Shown here one piece after another: positions 57,653 to 64,000 of a DNA stretch of 64,000 nucleotides. The notes below the pieces were generated by a model, which did no database searches, was not told where the DNA came from, and saw nothing but the letters and a program-made list of their open reading frames with translations. A program made the position numbers and the translations under genes. Numbering within the stretch: position 1 is the first letter of the stretch; each line of letters starts with the position of its first letter. The stretch comes from Diphasiastrum complanatum (lineage: Eukaryota; Streptophyta; Lycopodiopsida; Lycopodiales; Lycopodiaceae): positions 21,356,658-21,420,657 of the forward strand of contig CM055104.1 in assembly GCA_029204225.1 (NCBI GenBank), read 5' to 3'.

Positions 57653-60088
57653 ATGCCTTCATCTGGTTCACATTTCTTGGAGCACAGTGAGAGATTAACA
57701 TCTTCCAATCATGCAATGTGGAAGAACAGAATGGAATCTACAAGATGTAATGGATATTGTGAGTGGAGCTGAAGAAGAACCTACTGCACCTAATGAAGCT
57801 GCAGCATTTCACAAAAGAACCAGAATTGCCCTTCATTTCATAAAAATGAAGTAAGCAATGAAGTGTTAAGAGAGATCAGTACATGCACCACTACCAAGGA
57901 AGCTTGGGATACTCTAAAAACAATCTATGAGATCAACAATACTTCTAGATTGCTTATACTTAGAAACCAAATATTTTTAAGTTATCAGAGAGTATATGAG
58001 AGTGCTTCATCATATGTCATGAGAGTTAAAGATCTTCATCAAGAGTTAGCTGGTATTGGTGATGCTCTTAAGAACATTGAACTTGTTCAAGTAGTCTGTA
58101 ATGGACTTAGAGATGAGTATGACAATATTGTGCAGACTTATGCTGTCAGGGAGGATCTTCCATCCTTGGAGACATTGCAAGTTGTTCTCATTGCTGAAGA
58201 AAGCAGGCAAGAGAACAATATGCTAAGGATCAACAAACTTTCATTGAAAGATGGTGGAGATGACAAAACACTCTTCATCAGAGACAAGTCAAGAGGCAAG
58301 GGCAATGGACAACAACACTTCAAGAAGAACAAAGCCAAGGAAGGAGGTGAGGATCAGTCCTCACAAGCTACAACATCCAGTGGCAAGAAGAAGCTGTCAA
58401 AGATCAAGTGTTTTTTCTATGGCAAAAAAGGACACTATGCATCAAACTGTTTCAAGAAGAAGAACCAATCTAAGCAAGCTAACCTTACTAATGAGGATGA
58501 GTGTGAGGGTGTTGAGAGTGAAAGAGAGGATTCATTCATGATGTCTACTTTTTCATCTTTTCCTTTTAAGAATGAAGAAGTTTGGTGGATAGATAGTGGG
58601 GCTAGTTCCCATATGTCTAGTTCTAGAAACTCTTTCACTAATCTCATGCCATGTCTAGATGCAAAAAGATTAATCTATACTGCTTATGATGTAGAGTGTA
58701 GAATTGAAGGAATAGGTAGTATTCCACTGCATGCATCATCATCAAAATCTTTCTGCTTACATGATATACTGTATGTACCTAGACTAACTAAGAATTTCAT
58801 TAGTGTAAGTCAGTTGTTTGATAGTGGATTAAATGTCAAGTTTCAAGTTGACAAGTGTATAATCTCAAGAGAAAATGAAGTTATTGCTAGAGGATCTATA
58901 ATTGGTAAGTCGTACAAACTAGATTCTAAGGAGAGTGCTAACATTTCAGATATTGCTTATGAGACCAAGGTACTTCAGAAGGATCTGTGGCACAAGAGAT
59001 TGGGTCATCCCAATTTCAAAGCCATGCAATCTATGGTCAAGGAAGGAAAAGTTGTTGGACAACCAAAGACACTGTCAAAGGAGCTTCTACCTTGTGAAGC
59101 TTGTGTGCTGGCAAAATCACACAAAAGGCCTTTTCCTAGATCATGCATCAAAACAAAGCAACCATTTGAACTAGTGCACTCTGATGTTCATTTCTCATCA
59201 ACTAATAGCAAAGGAGGAGCAAATTGATTTGTTTCCTTTGTAGATGATTATACAAGATATTTTTGGATCTATATGTTGTCTTCAAACGCCATGGTCTATG
59301 ACGTTTTTCTTACTTTCAAAGCTTATGTAGAAAAGCAGTTTTCTTTCAAGTTGAAAGCTTTGAGAAGTAATAGTGGAGGGGAATACACTTCCAATAAGTT
59401 TAAAGACTTTTGTGAGAGAGAGGGCATTCAAAGAGAGTTTTCTTGTTCATATACTCCTCAGAAAAATGGAGTTGCTGAGAGAAAAGATAGAACTTTATGT
59501 GAATGTGCAAAAGCCATTAGGCTAGAAGCTTCTCTGCCTAAAGAGTTTTGGGGAGAGTCAGTTGAATGTGCAAACTATCTTTGTAACAGGCTTCCTAATC
59601 TTGCAATTGGAAGAGAAATACCATTTGAGATGTTGTATAAGAAAAAGCCTAAGGTAGACCATCTTACGATTTTTGGCTGTGTATGCTTTGTGCATGTGCC
59701 TCTAGAAACTAGGAAGAAGGAAGATCCTAGTGTAGTTAAAGGGATTTTTGTAGGATATGCATCCACTAAAACAGCATACAAAGTATATCTTCCTTCTACT
59801 GACAAGAATGTTGTTAGTAGAGATGTGATCTTCCATGAAGATTAGAAGTTTAACTTGGATGATGCACAGATCAAGGAGTCTCATGCAAGATCAATCATCA
59901 ATCTTGATGCTGCTCAAGAGGTGGTGAGGCCGAGGCTTGAGGAGGAGCGAATTCAAGCTACCACGCCAAGAAGATCTACACAAGCAAGATCTGAGCCAAG
60001 GAGGCTCACATATGATGAAGAAGGAAGGCAAGTGGAAGGTGAAACTTCCTATCATACTCTCTTCATATCAGATGAAGAGCCTAAATGT
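57653..60088 (+). pseudogene. Copia C copy 2 gag-pol (gag, protease, integrase)
   Basis: The gag ATG is at 57653 (MPSSGSHFLEHSERLT). An 11-base deletion near 57737 shifts frame. From 57863 a 454-codon frame covers gag, a zinc knuckle reading CFFYGKKGHYASNC (second Cys changed to Tyr), a protease with DSGASSHM intact, and GAG-pre-integrase (LWHKRLGHPNFKAM, LPCEACVLAKSHKRPF). A TGA (59226) replaces the Cys codon of copy 1. Integrase continues 59229-59845 with LRSNSGGEYTSNKFKDF, so the catalytic Asp is Asn, and AERKDRTL. A TAG at 59843 precedes the linker that ends near 60088. RT, RNase H and the 3' LTR are missing. Confidence 0.93.
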
Positions 60089-60716
<628 letters not shown>

Positions 60717-61199
60717 CTTTTGATGAGATGGGTCAAAATGACCAGATATTATTGATTCTACAAGATGTAATGGATATTGTGAGTGGAGCTAAAGAAGAAC
60801 CTGCTGCACCTAATGAAGCTGCAGCATTTCACAAACGAACCAGAATTACCCTTCATTTCATAAAAATGAATGTAACTAAAGAAGTGTTAAGAGAGATCAG
60901 TACATGCACCACTGCCAAAGAAGCTTGGGATACTCTAAAAACAATCTATAAAATCAAAAATACTTCTAGATTGCTTACACTTAGAAACCAGATATTTCTA
61001 AGTTATCAGAGAGTAGATGAGAGTGCTTCATCATATGTCATGAGAGTTAAGGATCTTCATCAAGAGTTAGCTGGTATTGGTGATGCTCTTAAAAACACTG
61101 AACTTGTTCAAGTAGTCCTAAATGGACTTAGAGATGAGTATGACAATATTGTGCAGACTTATGCTGTCAAGGAAGATCTTCCATCCTTGGAGACACTCC
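60717..61199 (+). pseudogene. Chimeric Copia gag fragment
   Basis: The first 31 bases (60717-60747) match exactly the reverse complement of 36210-36240 in Copia D (TFDEMGQNDQ coding). At 60747 the sequence switches to Copia C gag (LLILQDVMDIVSGAKEEPAA, FHKRTRITLHFIKM, AKEAWDTLKTIYKI, SYQRVDESASSYVMRVKDLH), to EDLPSLETLH near 61199. The frame stays open over both joins, giving a 215-codon frame. Sequence after 61199 is unrelated to gag. Confidence 0.85.
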
Positions 61200-61237
61200 A
61201 TAGTAATGCTTTATTTGAACTGAGGTTTTCAAGGCTT

Positions 61238-61745
61238 GAGTACTATCAGAATAACAATGTGCCAATCTATATAAGTATCTCTGCCTCTTGCTGAGTGCAA
61301 GGATCTTATTGCTCCTATCGATAATTCTGCATTGATCAGACTCAAACTCCACTTTATGACTTAAATCTACAATTCTACTTATTGATAACATATTTGTGGA
61401 GAGTTTACAAACATACAAGACTTATGATAGTAGTTTGAATTGATCATGCTGGAACCTTAATCTTACAGTACCTTCACCTTCGATAGTGTGAGTGCTATCA
61501 TAGAGTAACAATGAGTAAGCCTATAGAGATATCCTTGTCTCTTTTTTAGTGCAAAAACTCTCTTAATTTATTAAGAATTTTGCATGAATTTGATTCAAAC
61601 TCTACCTTAAGTACTAATCGGTTATTCTACTAACCGACAATAAATTTGTCGTCAAATTCGAGACACAAAACATTTGGTATGAGCTTTGATTGCCTATGCT
61701 AAAAACTCGATCTAATAGTACCTTCGCCTTCGATCATATGTGAGT
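61238..61745. repeat. Diverged ~250-base tandem duplication
   Basis: Unit 1 (61238-61495) and unit 2 (61488-61745) share, in order, GTACTATC/GTGCTATC, AGTGCAA, CAAACTC[C/T]AC, ATTCTACT and AGTACCTTC[A/G]CCTTCGAT. Spacing is similar. Strongly diverged, non-coding. Confidence 0.6.
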
Positions 61746-63890
61746 TGTTGTCTCTGATGAACGAACTTCTTGGTGTTGTAGTCTGAATAGTCATTAAACC
61801 ATTCTTAATGGCTTTTCATGTGTTGTGTTGCTCCAGAAGTGAGGAACCACTCCTCAAGTTGTTAGACATGGTAATGGTTCACCGTGAAGGTATTTTTCTC
61901 ATCATCATCTTTGTTATTCTGCTTCGAGTCGATAGCTGCATTGGCTTGTTGATCCAATTGTTTCTTTTGTTGTTGTTGAACTTTAGTATTCAATAATCCT
62001 GGATTTCGTGGTTCATCCTTTTGCAGTATTGGTAGAACATTCTTTTCTCGTTTTGAGCAGGTTGCTAATTATGTTTCGGACTCGATTTCTGTGACTGCTT
62101 CTAATTGTTGTCAAATTGTTTGACTGTCTTCTTCTTCAATTGTTGCTTCTTAGAGCTCTTCTTGGTGTATAGAGTCCGAGAGTCTTCAAGGTGTCAAACA
62201 AGAGGAGATCGTATACTACACATGATTCCATTCATGGTGTGCATGCTGCTATTACTCATGATAGTGGTTTTTATGTTGTTCAAGAGCAGGCACACATTTT
62301 GCTATGACCATCCTTGCAATCATCTCGTAGGCGTGTAGACTTGGTTCTTTCACATGAGGGGATTCACACTCTTGGAGATGTTATTGCTAATTCCTCTCGT
62401 CAAGTCCTTTGTCATTGTTCTTCCATCGAGCAAAGGACTATTGCATATTGCACAACTCAAGAGAAAGAGTGAGATTACATGCATTCCCTTTGCTTTGGAA
62501 ACATATGGATATCTTCACAACACAATGAAGGATTTTTTGTCCTTATGTGCGGAGCTTGTTGTGAAATGCCAAGGATGAAGTGCTAGAGCACCATCAATAT
62601 ATTTCTAAATGTCAATGTATTTATGTCACATTGCAACATTGTCAAGCACTTTCAACTCTTGGATGAGCTCAAGTTGCAAGAACAAATACTTCGCAACTTC
62701 ATGCATGACCCATCGATGACAATATTATAGGTAGCGATTTACATCAAGTAGTAAGTGTCAAGTAATTATTTTGGTGTCTTATGTTTTGTTGAGCATATTA
62801 GATTGACTACTTTTTGCCATTTGGCATTCCTATTACATGTAATCTTATCTTTTTGTACACTTATGGATTTTTTCATTTTTACTTAATAAATGTTGGAATT
62901 TCCTCAAAGGCAATGAGAATGTGTCATTTAAAGTCTTCCTACAAATAAAGCGTTTTTATATGAGAAGGTTCATGGGGAGGCATGAATCTACCTTTTTTTT
63001 AAAGCATTTTTATTTTGACCTAACTTAGAGGTGAAAGTCTTTAAATCACCCATCAAATTGAGTGAGATATTTAATGAGAAGTTATTTTGTTTAACTCCTT
63101 TCACCAAAAAAGTATATACTTGCCCTTCAAAACATAGGCATGTTAGAATCAAGGGGGTTAGAGCGGGTCCCATGTCTTGAAATTTTGGATGCTCTTTGTT
63201 TCAAACCCCAAGATGTCTTTGCCTTGAAATTTCAAGTCTATGCAACAAATATTCATCTCGATGTTCAGTTCCTTATCATTGGAATCATGGAGACAATGGG
63301 ATGAAGCGTCCTCTACAGGCAACACTAAATAGAATCTTATTTTTGTGGGAAGGGTTGGTATGCATGAAGAGCACTCTCCAAGAAATTTGAGTTGAAATTG
63401 ATCTACAACTTTTTGGGTGTCTTGTCCCATAAGCAAATGTGGAAAGGAAAACCCACAAGCTTCTATAAGAATAAATCTCCTTGTAATTCCTCATCCATAA
63501 TAGAAGAGAGCAAGGTGCTAACGAGTTTTACACTGAATTTCGAAAGTATGGCATCTCTCTCAACCCAGCCCAAATGTGAGTAACCCATGGCATTGTGTTA
63601 ATCAAGGAGGCTATTTTTTGGAAAGGAAAAATTGACTGAATACAACATGCTATGTAAGATCAAATTATGTCTCAAACAAGGGCCAAGAAAGCTTTGTCTA
63701 TCATCAAGTTTATTGTCTTGAATGAGCTTCTCTATGTGGTGAGGAGTTGCACATCTTCCAATGATGCATGAAGGACTCTACAAAAGCTACGAGTCAAAGT
63801 GCACATCTAAGGTGCACAACTTATTGAAGCACCATATGGATCAATGGCAAGGTGAAACTATATCCTCTTATTTTGGTAAGATGCATCTTG
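61746..63890. other. Unassigned DNA
   Basis: Several short frames (for example 61808-61996, 62105-62338, 62354-62578, 63158-63436 minus) have no known domain. A CCTTCGAT box from the tandem duplication marks its left edge. It may hold decayed leader or LTR of the gag that starts at the window end. Confidence 0.4.
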
Positions 63891-64000
63891 GTTTCCAAGG
63901 GAAAACTTTGGATGTCAAGCTCTCAAGTGAGCCAACCACGCTCTTATGGTGGTAAGATGGATAAGTCTAATGTTAAATGCTTTTGTTGTGGCATAAAAGG
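63891..64000 (+). pseudogene. Start of a Copia-type gag zinc knuckle at the window edge
   Basis: The frame reads SSSQVSQPRSYGGKMDKS and NVKCFCCGIKG, cut off by the window end. K-C-F-x-C-G-x-K-G is the first half of a Copia nucleocapsid knuckle (compare KCFFCGKKGH in Copia C). The rest lies outside. Confidence 0.6.

Overview
The window looks like nuclear DNA of a land plant with a large, repeat-rich genome. The evidence is stacked, broken Ty1/Copia and Ty3/Gypsy retrotransposons, plant-type primer sites complementary to initiator-Met tRNA, long (GA/CT)n tracts, GT-AG introns and one plant-type EXO70 gene. I guess a seed-free plant such as a fern, but the sequence alone does not prove this. There is no sign of an operon, rRNA, tRNA or CRISPR.

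Only one gene is clearly intact: an intronless exocyst subunit EXO70 on the minus strand (30805-32793), inside a comparatively element-poor stretch of about 28-34 kb. Nearly everything else recognisable is mobile DNA.

Layout. 1-2.3 kb: nothing recognised. 2.3-5.45 kb: two degenerate, intron-containing genes facing each other (plus 2438-4147, minus 4186-5447). The plus gene has the motif order of a DDE/RNase H-like transposase, distantly recalling RAG1/Transib; the minus gene is unrecognised. I think they are the two genes of one DNA transposon, cut on the right by a Copia tail (5447-5587). 6-8.9 kb: a second Copia tail and unassigned DNA. 9.1-10.4 kb: a Gypsy gag remnant (minus), next to a complete small LTR element (10394-12086) with a 5-bp target duplication and unusual LTR ends. 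14.1-22.1 kb: a pair of TGTTGG-type LTRs (14147 and 21509) enclosing a nested Copia piece and a coiled-coil protein family I do not recognise. 22.1-24.9 kb: a Copia pol with an LTR. 25.4-26.7 kb: (GA)n, a minisatellite and a G-box-rich duplication. 26.8-27.9 kb: a LINE-like 3' end. 34.1-37.8 kb: Copia D (minus). 37.9-43.1 kb: a Copia gag scrap, then Copia C copy 1. 43.1-46.5 kb: Copia E (minus). 47.8-48.9 kb: Gypsy integrase. 49-54.5 kb: unassigned DNA. 54.5-55.4 kb: a Copia remnant. 55.4-56.6 kb: a minus-strand relative of the 18.7-21.4 kb unknown protein. 56.6-60.1 kb: Copia C copy 2. 60.3-61.2 kb: a (CT)96 tract, a TGTTGG LTR and a three-part Copia chimera. The last bases enter another gag zinc knuckle.

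The genes do not form a pathway. The window records repeated insertion, deletion and joining of retroelements around one conserved trafficking gene. The best candidates for something undescribed are the convergent gene pair at 2.3-5.4 kb, the LTR element family carrying the unknown coiled-coil ORF, and the small AGTTAA...TTAACT element.
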